Shown here piece after piece: positions 44,456-53,168 of a DNA stretch of 57,966 nucleotides. Where the stretch lies: positions 1-57,966 of the forward strand of contig NZ_QKYN01000006.1 in the NCBI RefSeq assembly GCF_003258295.1, in the 5' to 3' direction. Position 1 is the first letter of the stretch. Every line of letters starts with the position of its first letter. The position numbers and the translations under genes are program-made. The notes beneath the pieces were generated by a model. It saw only the letters and a list, made by a program, of their open reading frames with translations. It was not told the origin of the DNA and did not search any database. Origin of the DNA: Streptacidiphilus pinicola. Its GTDB lineage: Bacteria > Actinomycetota > Actinomycetes > Streptomycetales > Streptomycetaceae.

Positions 44456-47400
44456 GTGTCAACGATGACAACGATGTCGATGCCGGTCCTTCGTCAACTC
44501 CGTCGTTCGACCCGATTCCGGCTACGGAGCCGGCTCTCCCCGGGTGGGAGGCTGGCCGCGGCGGTGGCGGGATCGCTGGTCCTGGCACTGACCCCCGTCG
44601 CCGCGCAGGCCGCCACGGCGCAGGCCGTCACCGCGCCGGGCTCCGTCGCCGACCCCGCGGCGCTGGTCGACCCCATGGTCGGCACCGGGAGCGGGGGCAC
44701 CGTCGTCGGCCAGGTCGACACCTTCCCCGGCGCGGACCTGCCGTTCGGCATGGTGCAGTGGAGCCCTGACACCCCGTCACGTCCGGACGGCGGGGGCTAC
44801 AACGTCGCGGACTCCCAGATCACCGGGTTCAGCCTCACCCACCTGTCCGGGCCCGGATGCGCGATCGCGGGGGACTTCCCGATTCTGCCGCTGACCGGTG
44901 CGCTGCCGGGCAACCCCGACTCGGCCGCCGAGACGTACGACCGGGCGTCGCAGACCGCGCACCCCGGCTCGTACACGGTGACCGCAGGTGGCGTGCACAC
45001 GCAGCTGGCCGTGACCGCGCGCACCGGTGTCGCGCGCTTCACCTACCCCGCGAGCCGCCAGGCCCGGCTGCTGGTCAAGGTCGCCGACAGTGCCAACGGC
45101 AGCTCCGCCGCCGACTTCCAGGCCATCGGCGACCGCGAGATCACCGGGTCCGTCACCAGCGGCCACTTCTGTGGCCAGCCGAACAGCTACACGGTCCACT
45201 TCGCCGCCCGCTTCGACCGGCCGTTCACCGCCTCGGGCACCTGGGGCGGGGCGAGCGCCGCACAGGTCGCCACCCGGGCCGGCGCCACGAGCGTGCGCGA
45301 GACGGGCCGGCAGATCCCGCGGTCCAGGACGTACTCGACCACCGGGAGCGCGGCGGGCGCCGCCTCCCAGGGCGCCGGCGTCGTCGCCGGGGGCTGGCTC
45401 ACCTTCGACACCACCAAGGACACCCACGTCGGTATGCAGGTCGCCGTCTCCTACGTGAGCGTCCAGGGAGCGCTGAACAACCTGAACGCCGAGGCGCGCA
45501 GCTACGACGTCGGCCGGGTCGCGCTCGCGGCCAAGGCCGCGTGGAACCGGCAGTTGCGCACCATCTCCGTCGCCGGCGGCAGCCGCACCGCGCAGGCGAC
45601 CTTCTACACGGCGCTGTACCACGCCTCCCTGGAGCCCAGCCTGTTCAGCGACGCGGACGGGCGGTACCCGGGCTTCGACGAGAAGGTCCACCAGGTGCGG
45701 CCGGGGCACGCGCAGTACGCCAACTACTCCGGCTGGGACATCTACCGCTCGCAGACCCCGCTGCTCGCCACCATCGACCCGCCGGTGGCCGCCGACATGG
45801 CGACCTCGCTCCTCAACGACGCGGCCCAGGGCGGCGCGCTGCCCAAGTGGCCCTCGGCCAACGGCTACACCGGCGTCATGAACGGCGACTCCGCCGACCC
45901 GATCCTCGCCGACACCTACGCCTTCGGGGCGCGTGGGTTCGACGCCGCCACCGCCCTCACCGACATGGTCAACGGGGCCGACGGCAACACGGGAGCGCCG
46001 GGCCAGGGTTGGTACGTCGAGCGTCCCAACGGCGCCGCGTACATCAAGGACGGGTACGTGCCGAACATCGGCTCCGACTCGATCAGCCCGGTGCCCAACG
46101 GCGCCTCCGAGACGCTCGAGTACGCTCTCGACGACTTCTCGATCTCACGGCTCGCACAGAGTCTCGGCCACGGCTCGGACGCCGCGGTGTTCACCAGGCG
46201 CTCGCAGAACTGGGCGAACGTCCTCGACACCGCGAACGGCTACGTCGAGCCGCGCGACGCGGCCGGCGCGTTCCCCTCCGGCCCGCCCGTGACGGTCTCC
46301 GGCTTCGGCCAGAGCGGTTTCCAGGAGGGCAACGCCGCGCAGTACACCTGGATGGTGCCGCAGAACCTCGCGGGCCTGGTCCAGGGGCTGGGCGGCAAAC
46401 AGGCGGCGGCCAAGCGGCTGGACAGCTACTTCACCCAGCTCAACGCGGGCCCGAACGCGCCCTACCAGTGGCAGGGCAACGAGATCGCCCTCGATACGCC
46501 GTGGGTCTACGACAGCATCGGCGAGGCCTGGAAGACGCAGTCCGTGGTCCACCGCGTGCTGACCCAGCTGTACGGGCTGAACCCGGGCGGCGAGCCCGGC
46601 AACGACGACCTCGGCGCGATGAGCTCGTGGTACGTGTGGGCGGCCCTCGGCGTGTACCCGCAGACACCGGGTGTGCCGATGATGGTGCTGGGCGCCCCGC
46701 AGTTCCCGTCCGCGACGGTCCACGGGGCGTACGGCGACCTGACGATCGACGCGCGGGGCGCGGGCGACCCGTACGTGCGGTCCCTGCGTGTCAACGGGCA
46801 GGCCACCGGCCACTCCTGGATCGACCTGACCAAGGCGCACCGGCTGGACTACACGCTCTCCAGCACGCCGAACACCGGCTGGGGCGCGGCCGCCGCCGAC
46901 GTTCCGCCCTCGTTCGGGGCGGGCCCGGTGCACTTCCCGCCGAGCACCAGCGCCGCCGTCGAGCTGACCCCGGGTCAGCTGCGCTTCGCCCCCGGGGCGG
47001 GCGCGGCCGTCGCGGTGAAGGTCGACAACAGCCGCGGCACCCGTCCGGCCACGGTCGCCTGGCACGCCACCGCGCCGACCGGACTGTCCGTCACCCCGGC
47101 CGCCGGCACGGTCACCGCCCCGGCCGGCGGCACGGCGCAGACCACGGTGCGGATCGCCGCCGGCGCGGCCACCGCCACCGGCTACTACCAGGTGGCCTTC
47201 GCCTCGCAGGCCTCGAACGGCGCGACCATTCCCGGCGCCTCGCTGCTGACCACGGTCGCCAAGCCCGGCGAGACGATCCCGACCGCGTACGTGACCAACT
47301 ACAGCGACAACACCGTGACCCCGGTGGACACCCGGACCCACAACGCCGGCCCGGCCATCCCCGTGGGCAGCGGCCCGGACGGCATGACCGTGGCCGGCGG

Positions 47401-48151
47401 TGACCTGTTCGTGGCCAACAACAACAGCAACAACGTCACGGTGATCGACACCACGACCAACGCGGTGCGGGGGACCGTCCCCGTCGGCAACGTCGCGGCC
47501 GACCTGTCCGCCACCCCGGACGGGAAGACGGTGTGGGTGAGCAACTACGGCGACGGCACCGTCCAGCCGATCGACGTCGCCACCCTCGTCGCGGGCGCGC
47601 CCGTCACCGTGGGCAGCCAGGCGGAGCGCCTCGCGGTCAGCCCCGACGGCAAGCAGCTGTGGGTCGCGAACCAGGGCGCCGGCACCGTCAGCGACGTCGA
47701 CCTGGCGACGCGCTCGGTCACGCACACCGTCGCGGTCGGCGCGGCCCCGTTCGGCGTGGCGGTGACGCCCGACAGCAGCCGGGTCCTCATCACCAACGGC
47801 GGCGCCGCCTCGGTCTCGGTCATCGACGCCGCCTCGGCGGCGGTGACGGCCACCATCCCGACCGGCGCCGGCCCTCAGGGCGTCGCCGTCTCCCCGGACG
47901 GCACGACCGCCTACGTCGCGGACACCGGCGCGGGCGGCGTCACTCCGATCACCCTCGCGACCACGACCCCCGGCCCCTTCCTCCCGACCGGCTCCGGCGC
48001 CTACGCGGTCGCCTTCAGCCACGACGGCTCCACCGCCTGGGTGGTGGACTCCAACGTCAACCAAGTGGCCCCGATCACGGTGTCCACCGGAACCCTCGGC
48101 TCCCCGGTCACCGTCGGCAACGTCCCCGACGGCGTCCTGGTCGTCGGCTGA
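44456..48151 (+). CDS. Secreted GH92 alpha-mannosidase fused to a seven-blade YVTN beta-propeller
   Basis: The protein has about 1231 residues. A signal peptide (about 30-53, GGRLAAAVAGSLVLALTPVAAQA) precedes a GH92 catalytic region (about 70-800): VDPMVGTGSGG, FSLTHLSGPGC, YSGWDIYRSQ, WQGNEIALDTPWVYD and GNDDLGAMSSWYVWAALG, all standard GH92 blocks. An NEW3/Ig-like domain follows (about 820-940). The C-terminus has seven YVTN-type blades (TAYVTNYSDNTVTPVD, DLFVANNNSNNVTVID, TVWVSNYGDGTVQPID and so on). GH92 enzymes remove alpha-mannose with Ca2+. The start is ambiguous among GTG 44456 and ATG 44465, 44474 and 44480; no SD is clear. The propeller may bind cell wall or substrate. Confidence 0.93.
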   Translation: MSTMTTMSMPVLRQLRRSTRFRLRSRLSPGGRLAAAVAGSLVLALTPVAAQAATAQAVTAPGSVADPAALVDPMVGTGSGGTVVGQVDTFPGADLPFGMVQWSPDTPSRPDGGGYNVADSQITGFSLTHLSGPGCAIAGDFPILPLTGALPGNPDSAAETYDRASQTAHPGSYTVTAGGVHTQLAVTARTGVARFTYPASRQARLLVKVADSANGSSAADFQAIGDREITGSVTSGHFCGQPNSYTVHFAARFDRPFTASGTWGGASAAQVATRAGATSVRETGRQIPRSRTYSTTGSAAGAASQGAGVVAGGWLTFDTTKDTHVGMQVAVSYVSVQGALNNLNAEARSYDVGRVALAAKAAWNRQLRTISVAGGSRTAQATFYTALYHASLEPSLFSDADGRYPGFDEKVHQVRPGHAQYANYSGWDIYRSQTPLLATIDPPVAADMATSLLNDAAQGGALPKWPSANGYTGVMNGDSADPILADTYAFGARGFDAATALTDMVNGADGNTGAPGQGWYVERPNGAAYIKDGYVPNIGSDSISPVPNGASETLEYALDDFSISRLAQSLGHGSDAAVFTRRSQNWANVLDTANGYVEPRDAAGAFPSGPPVTVSGFGQSGFQEGNAAQYTWMVPQNLAGLVQGLGGKQAAAKRLDSYFTQLNAGPNAPYQWQGNEIALDTPWVYDSIGEAWKTQSVVHRVLTQLYGLNPGGEPGNDDLGAMSSWYVWAALGVYPQTPGVPMMVLGAPQFPSATVHGAYGDLTIDARGAGDPYVRSLRVNGQATGHSWIDLTKAHRLDYTLSSTPNTGWGAAAADVPPSFGAGPVHFPPSTSAAVELTPGQLRFAPGAGAAVAVKVDNSRGTRPATVAWHATAPTGLSVTPAAGTVTAPAGGTAQTTVRIAAGAATATGYYQVAFASQASNGATIPGASLLTTVAKPGETIPTAYVTNYSDNTVTPVDTRTHNAGPAIPVGSGPDGMTVAGGDLFVANNNSNNVTVIDTTTNAVRGTVPVGNVAADLSATPDGKTVWVSNYGDGTVQPIDVATLVAGAPVTVGSQAERLAVSPDGKQLWVANQGAGTVSDVDLATRSVTHTVAVGAAPFGVAVTPDSSRVLITNGGAASVSVIDAASAAVTATIPTGAGPQGVAVSPDGTTAYVADTGAGGVTPITLATTTPGPFLPTGSGAYAVAFSHDGSTAWVVDSNVNQVAPITVSTGTLGSPVTVGNVPDGVLVVG

Positions 48152-48172
48152 CGGCGCGGTCGGACGCGCGCC

Positions 48173-48277
48173 TCAGCAGCTGAGCGTGCCCGCGTAGACG
48201 CGGCGACCCGACTGGAGCGCCTGCACCTCGACGGTGCGCGACGTGCCCACGGCGGAGGTGCCGAGGGCGGCCTTCGA
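48173..48277 (-). pseudogene. Possible C-terminal remnant of a secreted protein
   Basis: On the minus strand the last 30-odd codons before a TGA at 48173-48175 read like a genuine protein end (VGTSRTVEVQALQSG, then RRVYAGTLSC). No start or body is present: upstream lies a terminator and the unrelated gene at 48346. This may be the stump of a deleted gene. Chance GC-rich coding appearance is the alternative. Confidence 0.25.
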
Positions 48278-48307
48278 GGCCCAGGGCCTCTCACGCGCGA
48301 TCGAGCG

Positions 48308-48338
48308 TGGCCCCGCGGGCGGCTTGCCGGCGGGGCCA
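48308..48338 (-). terminator. Hairpin terminator after the small secreted gene
   Basis: Perfect 9-base arms TGGCCCCGC (48308-48316) and its complement (48330-48338) with a GC-rich inner loop, 8 nt after the stop at 48346. Confidence 0.6.
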
Positions 48339-48345
48339 TGGGGCG

Positions 48346-48813
48346 TCAGTAGGTGAACGGGCCGGGGGACTGGGCGCTTGTCGCGGTGCAGGTGGCGGTG
48401 ATGCCGAAGACCGAGACGGTCATCGAGGTGGCGGACAGGCTGTCGCCCGCGGCCACGGTTCCGCTCAGCGGGCCGGTGGAGACCGGGCTGCCCGCGGGGA
48501 TGTCGGGGTTGGCAGAGCCGCTGAACACCGCGGTGCTGCCGTCGCTGTTGGTCATCGTCAGGTCGGAGCTCACGGAGTTCGCGCCGATCGCGATCGGCGC
48601 GGTGATGGCGGAGGTGGTGACGGTGATGGTCGCGTTGGTCCCGTCCTGCGTCGCCGTCAGCGTCGCGGAACCGGAGCCGTAGCTGCCGCAGTCGAACGAG
48701 ATCGTCGCCGAGTCCGGCGAGACCGCGCCGGCCAGGGGGGCCTGCACCAGCGCCGTGCCCACGAACGCGCAGGTGACGAGGGCGGCTCCGAGGCCGAGCC
48801 GGGCATGCTTCAT
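48346..48813 (-). CDS. Small secreted beta-rich protein
   Basis: The 155-residue product has a signal peptide (KHARLGLGAALVTCAFVGTAL, cleavage near AGA-VSP). The mature part is Thr/Ser/Ala-rich with two Cys (ISFDCGSYGSG and TATCTATS) and alternating short strands, suggesting an all-beta fold with one disulfide. No catalytic residues are evident and I recognise no family. Start ATG 48811-48813 has AAAGGGGA seven bases upstream. A 19-bp palindrome lies 56 nt upstream of the start, so expression is probably under a dedicated regulator. Confidence 0.78.
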   Translation of the reverse strand: MKHARLGLGAALVTCAFVGTALVQAPLAGAVSPDSATISFDCGSYGSGSATLTATQDGTNATITVTTSAITAPIAIGANSVSSDLTMTNSDGSTAVFSGSANPDIPAGSPVSTGPLSGTVAAGDSLSATSMTVSVFGITATCTATSAQSPGPFTY

Positions 48814-48868
48814 GGTGGTTCCCCTTTCCGGATGTGTGAACGTGGGGTCTCCACGAATCGCTGCCCAT

Positions 48869-48887
48869 TCAGACATGACATGTCTGA
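48869..48887. promoter_or_regulatory. Perfect 19-bp palindrome, probable operator
   Basis: TCAGACATGACATGTCTGA has perfect 9-base arms around one central A. It lies upstream of the minus-strand secreted gene (ATG at 48813) and 216 nt before the ferredoxin-P450 pair. The rest of the 48814-49102 interval has no gene; a TAGGTT (49053-49058) may be the -10 of the ferredoxin promoter. Confidence 0.6.
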
Positions 48888-49102
48888 GACAACAAGGGTC
48901 GTGCGCGAATTCGCCCGATGATTCTTCGTCCTGGCCCGGCTACGGGACTACGCTCGCGAACGCCGTGACGGCCGAATCTGACGAGTGCGGAGCATTTCCG
49001 GCCATTGTCCGTCCGCAGGCCGTTGCGTAGTGCACCTACAGCGGGCGTGGTCTAGGTTGGCGACGTAGTTGGTTTGCTCATGCCACCTGCTGGGAGGCTC
49101 TC

Positions 49103-49297
49103 ATGCGTGTCAGTGTCGACCCGGACCGCTGCTGCAGCTCCGGGCAGTGCGTGATGGCCGTCCCGGAGGTGTTCGACCAGTCCGAGGACGACGGAGTCGT
49201 CCTGCTGATCCAGGCCCGGCCCCCGGCGGAGCTGCAGTCCGCCGTCCGCACGGCGGCCGGCATCTGCCCGGGCCGGGCCATCTCCGTACAGGAGTGA
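49103..49297 (+). CDS. 3Fe-4S ferredoxin
   Basis: The 64-residue ferredoxin has Cys10-x5-Cys16 (RCCSSGQCVMAVPEVFDQ) and Cys55-Pro (GICPGRAI), the ligand set of streptomycete 3Fe-4S ferredoxins; the position of a fourth ligand (13) is Ser. It should carry electrons to the P450 encoded 5 nt downstream. Start ATG with GGGAGG six bases upstream. In many Streptomyces CYP105 pairs the ferredoxin follows the P450; here it precedes. Confidence 0.93.
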   Translation: MRVSVDPDRCCSSGQCVMAVPEVFDQSEDDGVVLLIQARPPAELQSAVRTAAGICPGRAISVQE

Positions 49298-49302
49298 CAC
49301 TC

Positions 49303-50502
49303 GTGACCACTGTGGAGCCGATCGACGCCATCAACTATCCGGCCGCCCGGGGCGGTTGCCCGTTCGCGCCGCCGCCCGCCTACCAGGAGGCCCTGGAGCA
49401 GCGGCCGGTCACCCCCGTCTCGCTCTGGGACGGCTCCCGCGCCTGGCTCGTCACCCGGCACGAGGACGTCCGTTCCGTGATGGGCGACCGGCGGTTCAGC
49501 GCCGACGCACGCCACCCCGGCTTCCCGTTCCTCAGCGACGGACGCCGGGAGCTGGCGGCGCAGAACCCGTCCTTCATCCGGATGGACGACCCCGAGCACG
49601 CCAGGTTCCGGCGCATGCTGACCGGCGACTTCATCATCAAGCGCGTCGAGGCGCTGCGGCCCGAGATCCAGCGGATCGTCGACGACTTCCTCGACCGCAT
49701 GACGGCGCACCACCCGCCGGCGGATCTGGTCGCGGAGTTCGCGCTGCCGGTGCCGTCGCTGGTGATCTGCAGGCTGCTGGGCGTTCCGTACCAGGACCAC
49801 GACTACTTCCAGGAGCGCAGCCGGATCCTGCTGCACAACCACAGCACGACCGAGCAGGTGCGCCAGGCGCGGGACGAACTCGCGCTCTATGTCATGGAGT
49901 TGGCCGACCGCAAGGAGTGGGAGCCGGACGACAGGATCATCAGCCGGCTGGTCGCGCGCGGGGATCTCACGCGCGAGCAGGTGGCCACCATGAGCCTGCT
50001 GCTGCTCGTCGCGGGCCACGAGACGACGGCCAACATGACCGCGCTGTCCACGCTGGCACTGCTGCGGGACCCCGTCCAACTCGCCCGGCTCCGCGAGGAT
50101 CCGACGCTGATCAAGGGTGCGGTCGAGGAGATGCTGCGCTTCCTGAGCATCGTCCAGACCGGCACCGTGCGCGTCGCGGTCGAGACGGCGGAGATCGGCG
50201 GGACGACCATCGAGCCCGGGGAGGGCGTGGTGTGCATGCTCTCCACCGCCAACCGGGACGGTGCCGTGTTCGCCGCTCCGGACGAGCTCGACCTGGGGCG
50301 GGACGCGAGGCGGCATGTCGCCTTCGGGTTCGGCGTGCACCAGTGCCTGGGGCAGCCGCTGGCCAGGTTGGAGCTGCAGATCGCGCTGGAGACCCTGATC
50401 CGGCGGCTGCCGGAGCTGCGGCTCGCGGTGCCGGTCGAGGAGCTGCGGTTCCGCACGGACACTGTGGTCTACGGCGTCGAGGAGCTGCCCGTGGCCTGGT
50501 GA
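49303..50502 (+). CDS. Cytochrome P450
   Basis: The 399-residue soluble bacterial P450 has I-helix AGHETT (237-242), K-helix Glu276-x-x-Arg279 (EEMLRF) and the heme loop FGFGVHQCLGQPLAR with Cys348 as the iron ligand. The N-terminal FIRMDDPEHARFRRML block resembles CYP105-like enzymes, which hydroxylate varied hydrophobic compounds; substrate unknown. Start GTG 49303 has GGAG eight bases upstream, inside the end of the ferredoxin gene region. No ferredoxin reductase is nearby. Confidence 0.95.
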   Translation: MTTVEPIDAINYPAARGGCPFAPPPAYQEALEQRPVTPVSLWDGSRAWLVTRHEDVRSVMGDRRFSADARHPGFPFLSDGRRELAAQNPSFIRMDDPEHARFRRMLTGDFIIKRVEALRPEIQRIVDDFLDRMTAHHPPADLVAEFALPVPSLVICRLLGVPYQDHDYFQERSRILLHNHSTTEQVRQARDELALYVMELADRKEWEPDDRIISRLVARGDLTREQVATMSLLLLVAGHETTANMTALSTLALLRDPVQLARLREDPTLIKGAVEEMLRFLSIVQTGTVRVAVETAEIGGTTIEPGEGVVCMLSTANRDGAVFAAPDELDLGRDARRHVAFGFGVHQCLGQPLARLELQIALETLIRRLPELRLAVPVEELRFRTDTVVYGVEELPVAW

Positions 50503-50548
50503 ACCCAGGCCTGGCACGGCGACGGCGGGGCCGCGCAGCCTGACCAGG

Positions 50549-50580
50549 CCTGACCGGCGGGCTTCTGACCACCGGTCAGG
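50549..50580. terminator. Hairpin between convergent P450 and DUF6493-type genes
   Basis: CCTGACCGG (50549-50557) pairs with CCGGTCAGG (50572-50580) across a 14-nt loop, 6 nt before the stop codon of the minus-strand gene. Confidence 0.5.
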
Positions 50581-50585
50581 TCTGC

Positions 50586-53168
50586 TCAGCCCGCGGTCAG
50601 GACCGTGTGCAGGGCCCGAGCCTCCTTGAATAGGCGGGAGGAGCCGCGTCGTGTGGCGAGGGCCTCGACCACCGGGAGCGCGCCGGTCGCGCCGGAGCGG
50701 GCGGCGCAGTCGGTGGCGATGGCCACCAGCTCCGGCACGCCGCGTATCGGCTCCGGGGCCAGCAGCCCCGGCAGCGCGGCGCGGAGCACCGACCAGACCG
50801 TGCCGTAGGCGCCGGACTCGGCGGCCTGGCGGAGCGCGAGCGGCAGCCGGTTGAGCGGGGCCAGGCCGCAGCGAACCGCATCGGCGAGATCGGCGCCCAT
50901 GCGGTCCGTGTCGAGCACGCCCTGTGCGGCGAGCAGCAGCAACGCGTCGACGGCCGCGGTGCGGTCCTGGGCCGAGGCCGCGCCGAGCGTGCACGCCACC
51001 GTCAGGTGGACCGCGAGACCGGCCGGGCCGCCCGCCTCGACCAGCTGCGGCAGCAGGATCGCGTCGCGCTTGGCGTCGGACTGGGCGGAGTCGATGATCG
51101 CGTTGCCGAGCCGGGCCGCCAACTCCTCGCGATGGCCGGGCAGGGTCGCCAGCGCGAAGCGCGTCGCGATGTCGCCGATGGCGTAGAGCGGGAACCCCTG
51201 CCCGTCCACCAGCGGCCCGAGCAGTCGGCGCAGGACCGGCGGGAGCAGGGACTCGTGCTCGGGCGCCGGCCCGTGCTGGGTGACCATCGGACGCGACCGG
51301 AACCTGGGCGGCACCCGGTCGGTGCGCTGGCCGGGCAGTCCACCCCCGGCGAGCCACTGGGCCAGGCGTCGGCCCTCCGCCGAGCGGAGCTGCCCGGCAG
51401 CCGCGAGCACCGCCGGATCGTCCGTCGGCAGGACGCGGAGCAGCGCCTGGCCGAAGTCGTCCGCGCCGACCCGGCCGCCCACCGCCTCCAGCGCGGCGAG
51501 ACGCTCCACCAGAGCCGACGCCTCCAGCCCGCCGTCGGCGTAGCCGGGGGTGGCGACCAGGAAGGGCGTGCGCCCGAACACGATCAAGGCCGCGGCCTCC
51601 TGGATCCGGGCGGCCAGGACGGCGCGGAACCGCTCCTGACGGTCCACCTGGAGGGGGCCCTGACCGGGATCCTGCAGCATGGCGTGGGCGAGCGACGGGG
51701 GCACCTGACCGGCCGCCGCGGCGGCCGCCAGCCCGATCCAGGTGTGCCATGGTGACCAGACGCTGAGCTCGTCGGCCCACACCCGCTCGCCCAGGACCGG
51801 CTTCAGCGCCACCCGCAGCGCCTCCACGTCCCGGGAGGACTCGCGGACCAGACCGTCCAGCGTCCGCTCGAAGGCGGCCACGCTCTCGTCGCCCGCCAGC
51901 ACGGCGGCCAGCTCCTGAGCGACCGCGACCGGCCCGTCGAGGGGACCGGCCAGCGGCAGCCGCTGGGGGAGCGGCGGCAGCAGCTCCTCGTAGGGCGCGG
52001 CGCCGTCCGGGGCGGCGGGTGCGTCGAGGCCGAAGAGCGCCAGCGCGCCGGCGGCCTGGGCGGGGCCCAGCAGTTCGGCGGCCGCCCGCAGTTCGGGCAG
52101 CAGGGCCGGACCGGCCGCCTCAAGGTGACGTGCCGCCACCTTGAGCGCCCGCTCCTGCAGTTGGGCGTCGCTCTGCCCGAAGGCCAGGGCAGCGCCGCGC
52201 ACGGCCGCCGCCGCGAAGTCCGCGGAGCGCCGGCCGGAACGGTCCAGCCAGGCGAGCTGAGCCCGCAGCAGCTTCTTCTCGCTGCGGAAGAAGACCGTTC
52301 CCGAGGCCTCCACCAGGTGCTCCGGCTCCAGCAGGCCCGCGGCGTCCAGCTCGCCGAGCCGCGCCTGGGCGTGTGCGGCCACCGTCGACTGGCCGTCCAG
52401 CAGCGGCAACCAGGCGCGGATCCGGGCGGCGCTCTCCTGCTGCGTCGGCGCGAGCTCCACCAGCAGTCGCAGGAACCCGCGCTGGTCGCCGGGCCGTCCG
52501 CCGCGGGCAAGCCGGACCAGGCAGCGGTCGAGTATCTCGTCGCGCTCGACCACACCGGCCTCGATCAGGCCGAGGATCGCGCCGCGCCACGCCTCGCCCA
52601 GCCGGTCGCCGGTGCCGACGACGTCGAACAGGCCGAGGACGAGCGCCGGCGTCGACGGTGCCTCGACCAGCCGGAGCAGCATCCCGCGACGCTTCTCGTC
52701 GGTGGCATACGGCCAGTCGTGGTGCTGCTGCCAGGCCAGCACCACACCGTCCGTGACCGGCACCGGCACGCCCGCGGCGCGGGCGAGGCGCTCGACGGCC
52801 GGGTACTCGTCGCCGAACCAGCCCGGCCGCCGGCCGGCGATCCGGCGCAGCACCTCCGCCTGCCACTCCGCCGTCTGCTGCTCGACGACGGCCAGGACCG
52901 CGCCGTCCTGCCAGACCACGATCCCGGCGGGCGAGCCGATGCCGTTCGCCCAGGAGAACGCCGAGGAGGGCGCCGTGTTGCAGCCCAGCCCCGCCACCAG
53001 CAGGGCCCGACTGCGGCTCCCCGCGTGTTCCCACCAGGCGACGGCCATCTCCTGGCGCCGGCGCTTGAGTTCGGGCAGCAGGGCGCGGCGCTCCGCCGCG
53101 CCGAGCCCCGCGAGGGCGGCCACCACGCCGTCGACATCCCCGCGATCCACACAGTCCAGCAGGCTCAT
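50586..53168 (-). CDS. Large DUF6493-like protein, partner of a SWIM zinc-finger protein
   Basis: The 860-residue cytoplasmic protein is Ala/Leu-rich and almost all helical, likely a HEAT-like solenoid. Recognisable pieces are LAGLGAAERRALLPELKRR at the N-terminus, RGFLRLLVELAPTQQE, PFLVATPGYADGGLEASALV and LPPVLRRLLGPLVDGQG. No enzymatic motif is visible. The ATG overlaps the stop of the SWIM-protein gene (ATGA), so the two are made together and probably form a complex. I recall such pairs in actinomycetes, sometimes with MoxR AAA+ and VWA genes; those are absent here. Function unknown. Confidence 0.82.
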   Translation of the reverse strand: MSLLDCVDRGDVDGVVAALAGLGAAERRALLPELKRRRQEMAVAWWEHAGSRSRALLVAGLGCNTAPSSAFSWANGIGSPAGIVVWQDGAVLAVVEQQTAEWQAEVLRRIAGRRPGWFGDEYPAVERLARAAGVPVPVTDGVVLAWQQHHDWPYATDEKRRGMLLRLVEAPSTPALVLGLFDVVGTGDRLGEAWRGAILGLIEAGVVERDEILDRCLVRLARGGRPGDQRGFLRLLVELAPTQQESAARIRAWLPLLDGQSTVAAHAQARLGELDAAGLLEPEHLVEASGTVFFRSEKKLLRAQLAWLDRSGRRSADFAAAAVRGAALAFGQSDAQLQERALKVAARHLEAAGPALLPELRAAAELLGPAQAAGALALFGLDAPAAPDGAAPYEELLPPLPQRLPLAGPLDGPVAVAQELAAVLAGDESVAAFERTLDGLVRESSRDVEALRVALKPVLGERVWADELSVWSPWHTWIGLAAAAAAGQVPPSLAHAMLQDPGQGPLQVDRQERFRAVLAARIQEAAALIVFGRTPFLVATPGYADGGLEASALVERLAALEAVGGRVGADDFGQALLRVLPTDDPAVLAAAGQLRSAEGRRLAQWLAGGGLPGQRTDRVPPRFRSRPMVTQHGPAPEHESLLPPVLRRLLGPLVDGQGFPLYAIGDIATRFALATLPGHREELAARLGNAIIDSAQSDAKRDAILLPQLVEAGGPAGLAVHLTVACTLGAASAQDRTAAVDALLLLAAQGVLDTDRMGADLADAVRCGLAPLNRLPLALRQAAESGAYGTVWSVLRAALPGLLAPEPIRGVPELVAIATDCAARSGATGALPVVEALATRRGSSRLFKEARALHTVLTAG

